The notes: generated by a model not told the origin, from the sequence alone. Shown: positions 16,892 to 26,146, numbered from the stretch's first letter. The stretch is DNA of 64,000 nucleotides from Qipengyuania marincola (GCF_029688625.1 NZ_JARULC010000002.1:434001-498000); one strand, 5' to 3'. A program made the numbers and translations.

Positions 16892-18298
16892 ATGCGCCCC
16901 GTATCACGCCCCATCTCGCGGCTTGTGTCCCGCCTGCTCGCAATCCTTGCCGCTGCCATGCTGGCCGCGCAGCCGGTGGCCGCGCAAAGCGTCTTGCGCG
17001 ATGCCGAGACCGAGCGGTTTCTCGACGAGATTTCCGCTCCTCTGATCGAGGCCGCCGGGCTGGAGCCGACGAATGTCGACATCGTCCTGATCAACGATCC
17101 CTCGATCAATGCCTTCGTCGCGGGTGGCCAGGCGGTCTACATCCACAGCGGCCTGATCGAAGCGGCCGACACGGCCGAAGAGGTTCAGGGGGTCATCGCC
17201 CACGAGCTGGGCCATATCACCGGCGGGCACATCATCCGCTATGGCGAAGGCATCGGCACGGCGTCGCGCATCTCGCTGCTGTCCGTGCTGGCGGGGATCG
17301 GCGCCGCATTGGCAGGCGCTGGCGAGGCGGCAGCCGGTATCATGGCGCTGGGCCAGCAGGCGGCGATGGGCAAGTTCCTCGCCTTCACGCGCACGCAGGA
17401 AGCCTCGGCCGATCTGGCGGGCGCGGAATATCTCTCCAAGGCGGGAATTTCCGGACGCGGTTCGCTCGATTTCTTCGGCAAGCTGCTCAACCAGGAATTC
17501 CGCTACGGCTATTCGCAGTCGGACGAGGCAGGCTTTTACCGCACCCACCCGCTGTCCGGCGACCGGATATCCACTCTGCGCGAGGTATACGAGGCCGATC
17601 CCGCATGGGACGCGCCGCGCAATGCCGCGCACCAGGCAAAGTTCGAACGCGTGAAAGCCAAGCTGACCGGCTACATCGCCAAGCCGAACGAGACGCTCCG
17701 CGACTATCCCGAAACCGTCCAGACGATCCCGGCGCTCTATGCCCGCGCCTATGCCTATCACAAGACCGCGCGGGTCGACCGCGCGCTGGAGGCCGCCGAT
17801 GCCTTGCTGGAGAAGGACCCGAACGATCCCTATTTCCTTGAGCTGAAGGGGCAGGTCCTGCTCGAATCGGGTCGGCCGGACGAGGCGCTGTCGCCGCTAC
17901 GCCGCGCGACCTTGCTGACCAATTCCGAACCGTTGATCGCCAGCATGTTCGGCCACGCGCTGATCGCCACCGAAGAGACCTCGAATTATCACGAGGCGGA
18001 GAAGGTCCTGCGCGCGGCCATCGGGCGCGATCGCTACAATCCTTTCGCATGGTACCAACTGGGCGTCGTCTATGCGGCGAATGGCGATATGCCCCGCGCG
18101 CGCCTCGCAAGCGCCGAACAGCAGGTGATGAGCGGGCAATATGCGCTCGCCATGCGCAGCGCGCAGGTGGCCGAGGCCGGCCTGCCGCACGGGACGCCAG
18201 ACTGGCTGCGCGCGCAGGATATCGGCTTGCAGGCCCGCGCCCTGCTGGAGCAGCAATGCGAGATGGAAAAGGGTCGCAACTGCGACCGACGACGATAG
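16892..18298 (+). CDS. M48 family metalloprotease with TPR-like repeats (BepA-like)
   Basis: This 468-residue periplasmic protein has a signal peptide (AAAMLAAQPVAAQS), an M48 protease domain with the zinc motif VIAHELGHITGGH near residue 110, and the third-ligand segment QEASADLAGAEYL. A C-terminal half of tetratricopeptide-like helices follows (YHEAEKVLRAAIGRDRY). This is the architecture of BepA/YfgC, which assembles or degrades outer-membrane proteins such as LptD. I used the ATG at 16892 rather than a TTG three codons earlier. It is followed by a DsbA-like gene after 19 bases, which fits a shared envelope quality-control role. Confidence 0.88.
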   Translation: MRPVSRPISRLVSRLLAILAAAMLAAQPVAAQSVLRDAETERFLDEISAPLIEAAGLEPTNVDIVLINDPSINAFVAGGQAVYIHSGLIEAADTAEEVQGVIAHELGHITGGHIIRYGEGIGTASRISLLSVLAGIGAALAGAGEAAAGIMALGQQAAMGKFLAFTRTQEASADLAGAEYLSKAGISGRGSLDFFGKLLNQEFRYGYSQSDEAGFYRTHPLSGDRISTLREVYEADPAWDAPRNAAHQAKFERVKAKLTGYIAKPNETLRDYPETVQTIPALYARAYAYHKTARVDRALEAADALLEKDPNDPYFLELKGQVLLESGRPDEALSPLRRATLLTNSEPLIASMFGHALIATEETSNYHEAEKVLRAAIGRDRYNPFAWYQLGVVYAANGDMPRARLASAEQQVMSGQYALAMRSAQVAEAGLPHGTPDWLRAQDIGLQARALLEQQCEMEKGRNCDRRR

Positions 18299-18317
18299 AC
18301 GGGCGGACGCAAGAATC

Positions 18318-19004
18318 ATGAAATCGCATGTGCTTACCGCGCTCATCGCGCTCGTGTTCGGGTTTGCCGGCGCAGCCCTGTGGTCGTTCACCGGCCTCGG
18401 CCATGGCTCGACCCGCGCCTACCTGATCGACAATCCCGAGATCCTGCCCGAAATGGCCGAAGCCTATCAGCGCGGCGAGGCGCAGGACCGGCTGGCCGGG
18501 GTGGCCGACGAAGTGCGCGACGGCTTTCCCGGCGCGGTACTCGGCAATCCGCAGGGCACGAAGGTGCTGGTCAAGTTCACCGACTACGGCTGCACCTATT
18601 GCCGCCAGAGCGTCGAAGCGCTCGACCAGCTCGTGGCCGCCGATCCGGACCTGAAAGTGGTCGTGCGCGAATGGCCCATTTTCGACGGCAGCGAGCAAGC
18701 GGCCCGCATGGGCCTCGCCGCTGCGCGCCAGGGCAAATACGCCGATTACTACCATGCCATGTTCGACCTTGGCCGCCCGACGCCCGAAAACATCGCGCGC
18801 GCGAGCGAAATTGCCGGCCTCGACATGGCAGCCGCCGAGAAATTTGCCGCCTCGGGCGAGGCGAGTGCACAGATTGCCGAGACCATGGCGCTGGCCCGCT
18901 CGCTCGGCTTCTCGGGCACGCCAAGCTTCGTGGCCGGAAACGAGGTTATCGAGGGGCTGGTGCCCTACGAGCGTCTGCGCGAGGCGCTGGATGCCGAGGG
19001 CTAG
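18318..19004 (+). CDS. DsbA family thiol-disulfide oxidoreductase
   Basis: This 228-residue protein has an N-terminal hydrophobic segment (signal or anchor) and a thioredoxin fold with the active site DYGCTYCRQS near residue 95. The cis-proline loop is FSGTPSFV. This places it with the DsbA/BdbD (Com1-like) proteins that oxidise or isomerise cysteines outside the cytoplasm. It probably shares an operon with the M48 protease gene. It ends 3 bases before the stop of the convergent HD-domain gene. Confidence 0.88.
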   Translation: MKSHVLTALIALVFGFAGAALWSFTGLGHGSTRAYLIDNPEILPEMAEAYQRGEAQDRLAGVADEVRDGFPGAVLGNPQGTKVLVKFTDYGCTYCRQSVEALDQLVAADPDLKVVVREWPIFDGSEQAARMGLAAARQGKYADYYHAMFDLGRPTPENIARASEIAGLDMAAAEKFAASGEASAQIAETMALARSLGFSGTPSFVAGNEVIEGLVPYERLREALDAEG

Positions 19005-19007
19005 GCG

Positions 19008-19616
19008 TTACTCGTCCAGCGCCTTTGCATAAGCCGAAGCAAGCGGCTTCGCCATGACCCGCCGCACCATCGGTTCGAAGAACTCGAGCGGCTCGCTGTC
19101 GTAATCCGGATCGAAGGCCGCCTGATCGTATTTCTCGCAGAATTCGCGGCACGCCTCGAAATGCGGGTTGTCCTGGAACTGGTCGCGCGCGTTCCGGTCC
19201 ATGCCGAGGAAATGGAAATAGTAATAGCCCTGGAAAGCGCCGTGGTTCTGGCAGATCCAGTGTACTTCCTCGCTGACGAAGGGCTTGATGATCGACGCGG
19301 CGACCTCCGGGTGGTTGTAGCTGCCGAGCGTGTCGCCGATATCGTGCAGCAGCGCCATCACGACATATTGCTCGTCGCGCCCGTCGCGATGCGCGCGGGT
19401 CGCAGTCTGCAGCGAATGCTCCAGCCGGCACACGGGGAAGCCGCCGAAATCGCCGTCGAGCAGCTTGAGGTGATCGAGCACCCGGTCGGGCAGCCCTTTG
19501 GCAAACTCGCGATACTCGCCCGCGATCAGCTGCCAATCTTCCTTGGTGCCTTCCTTCATCTCGCGGAATTTCGCACGTTCCATGGCCGAATGTTCGATAT
19601 TTTCCTGAATGCCCAT
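19008..19616 (-). CDS. HD-domain protein
   Basis: This 202-residue protein has an HD metal-binding core: LEHSLQTATRAHRDG, MALLHDIGDTLGSYNH and WICQNHGAFQGYYYFH (residues about 60-130). The pattern is close to the HD subgroup that includes diiron oxygenases of the PhnZ and inositol oxygenase type. The conserved second part (DQAAFDPDYDSEPLEFFEP) is not part of classical HD phosphohydrolases. The substrate is unknown. The ATG at 19616 follows GAGAGG. Confidence 0.75.
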   Translation of the reverse strand: MGIQENIEHSAMERAKFREMKEGTKEDWQLIAGEYREFAKGLPDRVLDHLKLLDGDFGGFPVCRLEHSLQTATRAHRDGRDEQYVVMALLHDIGDTLGSYNHPEVAASIIKPFVSEEVHWICQNHGAFQGYYYFHFLGMDRNARDQFQDNPHFEACREFCEKYDQAAFDPDYDSEPLEFFEPMVRRVMAKPLASAYAKALDE

Positions 19617-19697
19617 CGCACCTCTCACTCGCTCTGGCTTCGCTGCACAGTGTAGCGACTGGCGCAGTTCGCCGCAATTGCGCTAGAGAAGGCGGCA

Positions 19698-20930
19698 ATG
19701 GCCGTATTGCCCATCCGTCCGACGCCCTTCTTCGCGAACAAGAATCAGGCGTTCTGGAACCTCCAGCTGGCCGGCTGGGGCGGGGCGACGATGTTGCGCG
19801 CCATGTCGGCGCTGGCCAACGGGCAGCCGCCGGATCGACTTGTCATCATCCTCATCGCGACGATCACGGGTTTCTCGCTCAGCCTGATCCTCGCCGTGAT
19901 CTACGGCCAGCTTATCAAGCAGAGGCCGCTAGTCACCTGGGGCGCCACGGCGCTCGTGCTGGCCGTGGCGGTCGCAGTCTATGCCTTTATCGACAGCTGG
20001 GTGCTCGAAGTCGCCGGCGGCGCCACGACCAGCAATTTCGCGAGCCTGTTCGTCGGCATCTACTTCATCGACCTCACGCTGCTCGGCGCTTGGTCGGCGC
20101 TGTATTACGCGATCAATTTCTTCCTCCAGGTCGAAGAGCAGGCCGACCGGCTGGAACGGCTCGAAGCGCAGGCGACCAGTGCGCAGCTGGCCATGCTGCG
20201 CTACCAACTCAATCCGCATTTCCTGTTCAACACTCTCAATTCGATCAGCACGCTGGTGCTGCTGAAGCAGAGCGAGACGGCCAATGCCATGCTGACGCGC
20301 CTCTCCAGCTTCCTGCGCCATACGCTGGTGACGCAACCCGGCGGCAAAGTGACGGTGGCGCAGGAGGTGGAGACGCTGAAACTCTATCTCGATATCGAGC
20401 GCATGCGGTTCGAAGAGCGGCTGCGCACCAGCTTCACGGTCGAGCCGGAGGCGGCGAAGGCCTGCCTACCTGCCATGCTGCTGCAGCCGCTGGTGGAGAA
20501 TGCCATCAAATATGCCGTCAGCCCGCTCGAGGAAGGGGCCGAAATCTCGGTCATCGCGCAGGTTGTCGGGCCGCGGCTCCGCGTGACCGTGTCCGACACC
20601 GGTCCCGGCATGACGGTCGACAATGTCGAGGCCGGGCTGCCCGCCGTTCGCCCCAGCCGGGCGCGGCGCGATTCCACCGGCGTCGGCCTCACCAATATCC
20701 GCGATCGGCTGGCGCAGGCCTATGGCGAGGAACACCGGTTCGAAATTCGCTCGCCCGAAAGCGGCGGCTTCTCGGTTCTCATCGAACTGCCCCTGGAATC
20801 GGACGAAGCGCCCGAGGCGTTAAGCGCAGCGCCAGAAACGCACCCCCAAACCGCAGCACCCCCGAAACCAGCGGGTCCCTCGCCCGTTGGACAGCTGCAA
20901 TCCCCCCGGAAGGCACCGCAAACGACATGA
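19698..20930 (+). CDS. LytS-type sensor histidine kinase
   Basis: This 410-residue kinase has four or more N-terminal transmembrane segments (to about residue 145), then the His_kinase motif MLRYQLNPHFLFNTLNS near residue 170. The ATPase domain follows, with LLQPLVENAIKYAV, SDTGPGM and GVGLTNIRDRL. The last about 45 residues are a Pro/Ala-rich tail. Its stop overlaps the start of a LytTR response regulator (ATGA), so the two form a two-component system. The signal is unknown. A second such pair is at 56530-58501. Confidence 0.9.
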   Translation: MAVLPIRPTPFFANKNQAFWNLQLAGWGGATMLRAMSALANGQPPDRLVIILIATITGFSLSLILAVIYGQLIKQRPLVTWGATALVLAVAVAVYAFIDSWVLEVAGGATTSNFASLFVGIYFIDLTLLGAWSALYYAINFFLQVEEQADRLERLEAQATSAQLAMLRYQLNPHFLFNTLNSISTLVLLKQSETANAMLTRLSSFLRHTLVTQPGGKVTVAQEVETLKLYLDIERMRFEERLRTSFTVEPEAAKACLPAMLLQPLVENAIKYAVSPLEEGAEISVIAQVVGPRLRVTVSDTGPGMTVDNVEAGLPAVRPSRARRDSTGVGLTNIRDRLAQAYGEEHRFEIRSPESGGFSVLIELPLESDEAPEALSAAPETHPQTAAPPKPAGPSPVGQLQSPRKAPQTT

Positions 20931-21724
20931 CTATTCGCACCATCCTCGTCGATGACGAGAAGCTCGCCATCCAAGGTCTCCAGCTCCGCCTCGAAGCGTT
21001 CGAGGATGTGGAGATCATCGAAACCTGCCAGAACGGTCGCGAGGCGATCCGGGCGATCAAGACGCTGAAACCCGACCTCGTCTTCCTCGACATCCAGATG
21101 CCCGGCTTCGACGGCTTTTCCGTCGTCCAGGGCGTGATGGAGATCGACCCGCCGCTGTTCGTCTTCGTCACCGCATTCCAGGAACATGCCATTCGCGCGT
21201 TCGAGGCCAATGCCGTCAATTACCTGATGAAGCCGGTCGACGAGGACAAGCTGGCCGACACGATCGAGCGCGTGCGCCAGCGCCTTGCCGAAAAGAAGAG
21301 CAGCGACGATGTCGAGCGGCTCAAGAACGTGCTGTCCGAAGTGGCCCCCGAAGCGGCAGAGAGCATGGGCGAGGACGATGCCGAAGCCGCCGGGCGCTAC
21401 GAAAAGCTCATCAACGTGAAGGATCGCGGCCAGATTTTCCGCGTGGAGGTCGGCACGATCGAGCATATCGAGGCGGCCGGCGACTACATGTGCATCTACA
21501 CCGGCGACAATTCGCTGATCCTGCGTGAAACGATGAAGGATCTCGAACGCCGGCTCGATCCGCGCAAGTTCCAGCGCGTCCATCGTTCGACGATCGTCAA
21601 CCTGGACCAGGTCCGGCAGGTGAAACCGCACACTAACGGCGAATGTTTCCTGGTGCTGGATTCGGGCGCGGAAGTGAAGGTCTCGCGCAGCTACCGCGAT
21701 GTCGTGGCGCGCTTCGTTCATTGA
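20927..21724 (+). CDS. LytTR-family response regulator
   Basis: This 265-residue regulator has a receiver domain (RTILVDDEKLA at the start, phospho-acceptor in LVFLDIQMPGFDG near residue 55, and NYLMKPVDED) joined by an acidic linker to a LytTR DNA-binding domain (IEAAGDYMCIYTGD, FQRVHRSTIVNLDQV). It is the partner of the overlapping kinase gene. LytTR proteins bind paired direct repeats. I could not locate its targets. Confidence 0.92.
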   Translation: MTIRTILVDDEKLAIQGLQLRLEAFEDVEIIETCQNGREAIRAIKTLKPDLVFLDIQMPGFDGFSVVQGVMEIDPPLFVFVTAFQEHAIRAFEANAVNYLMKPVDEDKLADTIERVRQRLAEKKSSDDVERLKNVLSEVAPEAAESMGEDDAEAAGRYEKLINVKDRGQIFRVEVGTIEHIEAAGDYMCIYTGDNSLILRETMKDLERRLDPRKFQRVHRSTIVNLDQVRQVKPHTNGECFLVLDSGAEVKVSRSYRDVVARFVH

Positions 21725-21840
21725 TCTTTTGATTTTGAAGCCGCATCCGCGGGTTCGTCCTCGCTCGACGTGCAGCAAAGCTGCACCCGCTGCGGGCGGT
21801 CGGCCTGACCTCACCTGCCGGTCGGAACTGGAGACAATAG

Positions 21841-22701
21841 TTGGCTTTTGACCTGCCTGGCTTCGAAATCGACGAGTTCGTCCGCGACACGCTGGCCGAA
21901 GATCTGGGCGAGGGCCTGCCAGGCGGCGGGATTGACGTAACCAGCGAGAGCGTGATTCCTGCCGAGGCGCGGTTTGCGGGCGTGATGGACACGCGCGACG
22001 CAATCCATGTCGCGGGTCTTCCGGCTGCCGAGGCGTTCTTCCGTGCGCTCGATCCAGACATGACGGTCGACATCCTTGTTGAGGAGGGCGCGAGCGTGCC
22101 CGCCGGGACCGACCTCATGCATTTGCGAGGAAATGCCCGCGCAATGCTGACCGCCGAACGCAGCGCGCTCAATACTGTGCAGCACCTTTCCGGCATCGCC
22201 ACCATGGTCGCCGAATATGTGGCCGCGATGGACAATCCCGACTGCACCCTGCTCGACACGCGCAAGACCATTCCCGGCCTCCGCCATCTGGAGAAATACG
22301 CCGTGCGCATGGGCGGCGGGGCCAATCACCGCATGGGCTTGTGGGACGCAGCGATGATCAAGGACAATCATGTGCTCGTCGCCGGCTCGGTAGGCGAAGC
22401 AGTGCGCCGCGCGGTGGCCGCCGGCGTCTCGGACATTATCTGCGAAGTCGACCGCATCGACCAGATCGAACCAGCGCTGCAGGCCGGTGCGACCCGTCTG
22501 CTGCTCGACAATATGGATCCGCCGACCTTGCGCGAGGCTGTCGCGATCGTGGATGGGCGCGTGCCGACCGAAGCCAGTGGTGGCATCACACTCGAAACCA
22601 TCAAGGCCAGGGCAGCGACGGGCGTCGACTATGTCTCGGTCGGCCGCCTGACTCAGAGTGCCCCGGCCGCCGATATCGGACTGGACTTTACCCCGCTCTG
22701 A
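21841..22701 (+). CDS. nadC: Quinolinate phosphoribosyltransferase
   Basis: NadC converts quinolinate and phosphoribosyl pyrophosphate to nicotinate mononucleotide in NAD synthesis. The 286-residue protein has the family signatures [18 protein letters not shown] and [20 protein letters not shown] near residue 145, and the C-terminal substrate site SGGITLETI. It starts at TTG, with GGAG eight bases upstream. No ATG lies before the conserved N-terminus. The other de novo NAD genes are not adjacent. Confidence 0.95.
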   Translation: MAFDLPGFEIDEFVRDTLAEDLGEGLPGGGIDVTSESVIPAEARFAGVMDTRDAIHVAGLPAAEAFFRALDPDMTVDILVEEGASVPAGTDLMHLRGNARAMLTAERSALNTVQHLSGIATMVAEYVAAMDNPDCTLLDTRKTIPGLRHLEKYAVRMGGGANHRMGLWDAAMIKDNHVLVAGSVGEAVRRAVAAGVSDIICEVDRIDQIEPALQAGATRLLLDNMDPPTLREAVAIVDGRVPTEASGGITLETIKARAATGVDYVSVGRLTQSAPAADIGLDFTPL

Positions 22702-22747
22702 CTTTGCGGCATCGCTGGCGCAAGAGGGCAGGGGAAGAGGGCAGAGT

Positions 22748-23149
22748 ATGCGTCCATCGTCGATTGTGTGGTTCGAGCGGCTGTTTCTCCTCTCGCTCGC
22801 CCTTGCGATGCTCAACGCGGTGCTTTCCTACGGAATGCTCGTTGCCGAGGTCGAGAGCGAACCGGCTCTCGCCGGGATGGGGGGACCGCTCGTGCTGACG
22901 GTTGTTGCCGCGAGCCTGCTCATCCCCCTCATCCTGTGGTATTTCATCGCCCGCCGCGCGAGTGCTATCGCGAAATGGCTGCTGGTCGCGCTGGTCGCGA
23001 TCGGCCTGCTGTTCGGCAGCTACGGTTTCGAGAGCGGCATTACGCTTCCGGATATACTGGGAGTGGTGGTCACGATCCTGCAACTCGTGGCCACGGCCCT
23101 GCTGTTTCGTGCCGATGCCCGAGAGTGGTTCGCCAGGCCACGACCCTGA
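22748..23149 (+). CDS. Small four-helix membrane protein
   Basis: This 133-residue protein has about four hydrophobic segments and a short C-terminal tail, LLFRADAREWFARP. I do not recognise a named family. The next gene (23247-23684) has the same layout and nearly the same ending (LFRKDAREWFAK), so the two are probably ancient tandem duplicates. The function is unknown. Confidence 0.65.
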   Translation: MRPSSIVWFERLFLLSLALAMLNAVLSYGMLVAEVESEPALAGMGGPLVLTVVAASLLIPLILWYFIARRASAIAKWLLVALVAIGLLFGSYGFESGITLPDILGVVVTILQLVATALLFRADAREWFARPRP

Positions 23150-23246
23150 CCGAATGGCGCGTGGGCGTGTGTGCACGAATATTCAGGCGCCCTTTACGCC
23201 TTCGCCCCGATAAGTCATCTCTTCCGACGGGTGGGGAGAGAAATCG

Positions 23247-23684
23247 GTGAAACCAGAATCGATCAGTCGTTTCGAGCTGTGGTATTTCCTCGCCGTGGGG
23301 GCGAGCATCCTGTCGACTGCGCTCGGCTGGGCCGGCATGGAGGTCTTCACCGAAATGCTCGCGCGCGAAACGAGGCCCAGATCGAAAAACATGGGCTTCG
23401 TCCTGCTGGTGTCTTCGCTCGCCATGTTCGTCGTTCTCTCCATGGTCATGTGGGCCGCCATCGTCCTCTCGCGCTGGGGCGCCGCGCGCTGGCTGCTGGT
23501 CGCAGCAATCCTCTACGCCGGTTACGCAGCCATCCGGCGCCTGGCGGGAACCGCTCTCGACGCCAGCGTCGTCACCGACCTCATGGCGGTCGTGTTCGCC
23601 GCGGTGGGTGCGTCGTATCTTTTCCGCAAGGACGCGCGGGAATGGTTTGCGAAGAGCGATGACGACTCCTTCCACGCGCCGTAG
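23247..23684 (+). CDS. Small four-helix membrane protein (relative of the previous gene)
   Basis: This 145-residue protein starts at GTG after GGGGAGAG. It has about four transmembrane segments and ends in LFRKDAREWFAK followed by an acidic tail. The shared C-terminal motif and length mark it as a paralogue of the protein at 22748-23149. The gene end overlaps the RNase T2 gene start by 26 bases. The function is unknown. Confidence 0.65.
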   Translation: MKPESISRFELWYFLAVGASILSTALGWAGMEVFTEMLARETRPRSKNMGFVLLVSSLAMFVVLSMVMWAAIVLSRWGAARWLLVAAILYAGYAAIRRLAGTALDASVVTDLMAVVFAAVGASYLFRKDAREWFAKSDDDSFHAP

Positions 23685-24393
23685 TTTATTTCGCACGCTC
23701 GTCGCCTGCGGATCGCTCGGGTTCACCTGCCTCGCGGCGCCCGCTGTCGCGCAGGCCTATCAGTGCCGGTTGCCCGGGGCTGTCGAAATACCGCAAATCC
23801 GGCCCGATGCGCCCACCCGGCGGTTGCCGGTAACGGGCTATACGCTGGCGCTGGGATGGAGCCCGGAATTCTGCAAGGGGCGCGAAATGCGAGCGGCCGA
23901 TGCGCGACAGTGCTCTGGTCGCGCTGGGCGGTTCGGCCTGATGGTGCACGGACTCTGGCCCGAAAGCGGGCGGACGTGGCCGCAATGGTGCGGGTCCCGG
24001 CGGCAGCTGCAAGCGCGCGACCTGCGCGCGAACATGTGCCTGTCCCCCTCGGCCCGCCTGCTGGCGCGGCAATGGGCCAAGCACGGCAGCTGCATGACAC
24101 GCCGACCCGCCACCTACTTCAAGGTCACGCGCATTCTGTGGAATGGCCTGCGCATTCCCGATTTCGATCGCATCAGCCGAGAGGACGATCTGACCGCCGG
24201 CACGATCCGGACGCGTTTCGTCGATGCCAACCCCGGCTGGCCGCGCGAAGCGATAGGCGTGAAGCTGAATTCGCGCGGCTGGCTGCAGGAACTGCGCCTC
24301 TGCTACGACAAGCGCTTCATGCCGAACGCTTGCGATAGGCGGCGTCTCGGCGCGCAAGATGGGGCGCAAGCGAAAATCTGGCGCGGGCTCTGA
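23659..24393 (+). CDS. Ribonuclease T2 family protein
   Basis: This 244-residue protein has a twin-arginine-like or standard signal segment (STRRSLFRTLVACGSLGFTC) and both RNase T2 catalytic blocks: FGLMVHGLWPES near residue 93 and ARQWAKHGSCM near residue 137. The active-site histidines, Glu/Lys and cysteines are present. These enzymes cleave single-stranded RNA through a 2',3'-cyclic phosphate in the periplasm. The start ATG is inside the 3' end of the preceding membrane protein gene. Confidence 0.9.
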   Translation: MTTPSTRRSLFRTLVACGSLGFTCLAAPAVAQAYQCRLPGAVEIPQIRPDAPTRRLPVTGYTLALGWSPEFCKGREMRAADARQCSGRAGRFGLMVHGLWPESGRTWPQWCGSRRQLQARDLRANMCLSPSARLLARQWAKHGSCMTRRPATYFKVTRILWNGLRIPDFDRISREDDLTAGTIRTRFVDANPGWPREAIGVKLNSRGWLQELRLCYDKRFMPNACDRRRLGAQDGAQAKIWRGL

Positions 24394-24394
24394 C

Positions 24395-24408
24395 TTGATC
24401 GAGGTCAA
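24395..24408 (+). promoter_or_regulatory. FNR/FixK-type binding site
   Basis: TTGATCGAGGTCAA is a near-perfect inverted repeat matching the FNR/FnrL/FixK consensus TTGAT-N4-(A/N)TCAA. It ends on the first base of an in-frame ATG (24408), which makes that ATG an unlikely start. Its centre is about 42 bases upstream of the ATG at 24444, the usual spacing for FNR activation if transcription starts near that codon. A TATAAT-like CATAGT lies at 24432-24437. Confidence 0.55.
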
Positions 24409-24443
24409 TGACATCGGGGGGCCACACGGGGCATAGTCACGGC

Positions 24444-25193
24444 ATGATCGAAATCGAGACAATCTCGGAGACAGCGCATCGCCTCGCCGTCATGGCCGAC
24501 TTCCAGCAAGCCGACGCGGAGCGGCTGGTGGAGTTCGCGAAAGAGCGCAACCAGGCTGGCGGTGGCGGCAATTTGCTCATCGACGTGACCGCCGTTTCAG
24601 GTTTCACTTTCGCTGCTGTCGCCATCGAACTTGCTCATATGCCCAACCTGCTCAGGTGGATCTACGGACTCGACCGGATAGCGATCATCGCTGACGAGGA
24701 ATGGATAAGAACCGGGGCGCGGCTCGAAAGCGCCCTGTTGCCTGGCGTGGTCTACGAAGTCTACGACGAGGATGAGGCGGAGGCCGCGCGTGCCTGGGTG
24801 CTCGAAGAAGCCGACGCACCGCACACCGGGGCCGTGCATGAACTCGCCATCGGCAAGCCGGACATCGCCGCCTGGGAATTGGCTGGTCGCCTCGATCGTG
24901 AGGAGTCCGAGCGCGCAATCGCGATGATTCGCAAGCGGCTGGAGGACTCCGATTGCCGAAAGCTGCTGCTGGTGATCCGAAAATGGCACGGTTTCGATCT
25001 CGACCGATTGCTTAGCCGCGAAGTGCTTGCCGGAAAACTCGACATCGCTCGCAAGCTCGAGCGCTATGCAATCGTCGGGGGACCCGCGTGGGTGCGTCGC
25101 TACGCCGAGTTCACGGCCACATTCGTCAAGGCGGACATCAAGGCATTCGAACTCGACGGGATGGAGGAAGCGATCGCCTGGCTCGAGGATTGA
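24444..25193 (+). CDS. SpoIIAA-like (STAS/SEC14-type) protein, two domains
   Basis: This 249-residue cytoplasmic protein appears to hold two SpoIIAA-like (DUF3478) domains, residues about 1-115 and 130-249. Each has a pattern of a central hydrophobic strand, the AAWELAGRLD/HRLAVMADF region and a terminal aromatic helix (AFELDGMEEAIAWLED). The function of the family is unknown. I chose the ATG at 24444, because the upstream ATG at 24408 lies in an FNR-type site and would add only a His/Gly-rich stretch. Regulation by oxygen is inferred from that site. Confidence 0.7.
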   Translation: MIEIETISETAHRLAVMADFQQADAERLVEFAKERNQAGGGGNLLIDVTAVSGFTFAAVAIELAHMPNLLRWIYGLDRIAIIADEEWIRTGARLESALLPGVVYEVYDEDEAEAARAWVLEEADAPHTGAVHELAIGKPDIAAWELAGRLDREESERAIAMIRKRLEDSDCRKLLLVIRKWHGFDLDRLLSREVLAGKLDIARKLERYAIVGGPAWVRRYAEFTATFVKADIKAFELDGMEEAIAWLED

Positions 25194-25196
25194 GCA

Positions 25197-25652
25197 TCAC
25201 CTTCGCGCCTTAAAGAACCCTCGCAGCAGCTCTGCCGCGCGCGCCTCTCCCATGCCCGCATACACCTCGGGCCGGTGCAGGCACTGTTTCTGTTCGAACA
25301 CCCGCGCGCCGTGCTCGACTGCGCCGCCCTTGGGGTCGCTGGCACCATAATAGAGCTTGCCGATACGCGCGTGGACGATCGCGCCCGCGCACATGGCGCA
25401 GGGTTCGAGCGTGACCCACAGCTCGCAATCGGTCAGGCGTTCATCGCCCAGCGCCTGCGCTGCGCGTCGGATAGCGAGGATTTCGGCATGGGCGGTGGGA
25501 TCATGGTTCTCGCGCGGCATGTTGTGCGCTTCGGCGATGACCTCGCCCGCGCGCGTCACGACAGCGCCCACCGGCACTTCGCCCGCGGCGGCAGACTGTG
25601 CGGCCAGATCGAGCGCGCGCTGCATGGGTTGCGGAAGGGTCCAGCCGGGCAT
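25197..25652 (-). CDS. tadA: tRNA adenosine(34) deaminase
   Basis: TadA converts adenosine to inosine at the wobble position of tRNA-Arg(ACG). The 151-residue protein shows the zinc/catalytic motif HAEILAI near residue 54, LEPCAMCAGAI near residue 83, and the usual GARVFEQKQCLHRPEVY-type region downstream. The gene is convergent with the SpoIIAA-like gene, with stops 3 bases apart. Confidence 0.95.
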   Translation of the reverse strand: MPGWTLPQPMQRALDLAAQSAAAGEVPVGAVVTRAGEVIAEAHNMPRENHDPTAHAEILAIRRAAQALGDERLTDCELWVTLEPCAMCAGAIVHARIGKLYYGASDPKGGAVEHGARVFEQKQCLHRPEVYAGMGEARAAELLRGFFKARR

Positions 25653-25695
25653 ATCAGCTGCGCGCTAGCCCGCTGGCGGCAGGGGCGCAACGTGC

Positions 25696-25724
25696 TTGAC
25701 GATTCGCACCCCCGTCGCTATGCG
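25696..25724 (+). promoter_or_regulatory. Probable sigma-70 promoter of rpmB
   Basis: TTGACG at 25696-25701 and TATGCG at 25719-25724 are separated by 17 bases. The element lies about 95 bases upstream of rpmB and inside the tadA-rpmB gap. The CTTGAC form of the -35 box is typical of strong alphaproteobacterial housekeeping promoters. Confidence 0.5.
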
Positions 25725-25817
25725 CGCGGCTTTCCGGGATAAACCGAGGCCCCGACCGCTGTTTTCACGCGGCGAAGGGCACTCGCCCAACCATTCGAAC
25801 CGAACGAGAGACGTATC

Positions 25818-26105
25818 ATGTCGCGCATCTGCGAACTCACCGGCAAAGGCCGCCAGGTCGGCCACAATGTGAGCCACGCCAACAACAAGACCAAGAAGGT
25901 CTTCCTGCCGAACCTGCAGAACGTCACGCTGTTGAGCGAAAAGCTCGACCGCAGCTTCAAGTTCCGCGTGTCGACGCAGGGCCTGCGTTCGGTCGAACAC
26001 AATGGCGGCCTCGACAACTGGCTCCTGAAGACCAAGGACGAGAAGCTTTCGGCCAATGCGCTCAAGGTGAAGCGCGAGCTGAAGAAGGCTGCCGCCGCTT
26101 CGTAA
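25818..26105 (+). CDS. rpmB: 50S ribosomal protein L28
   Basis: This 95-residue basic protein begins [21 protein letters not shown], followed by [15 protein letters not shown], the typical L28 sequence. It is a component of the large ribosomal subunit. It stands alone with its own promoter and a strong terminator. Confidence 0.97.
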   Translation: MSRICELTGKGRQVGHNVSHANNKTKKVFLPNLQNVTLLSEKLDRSFKFRVSTQGLRSVEHNGGLDNWLLKTKDEKLSANALKVKRELKKAAAAS

Positions 26106-26146
26106 GAAGCTGGCGCCGCGGCGCTGTCAGGACCGAATCACGCAAG

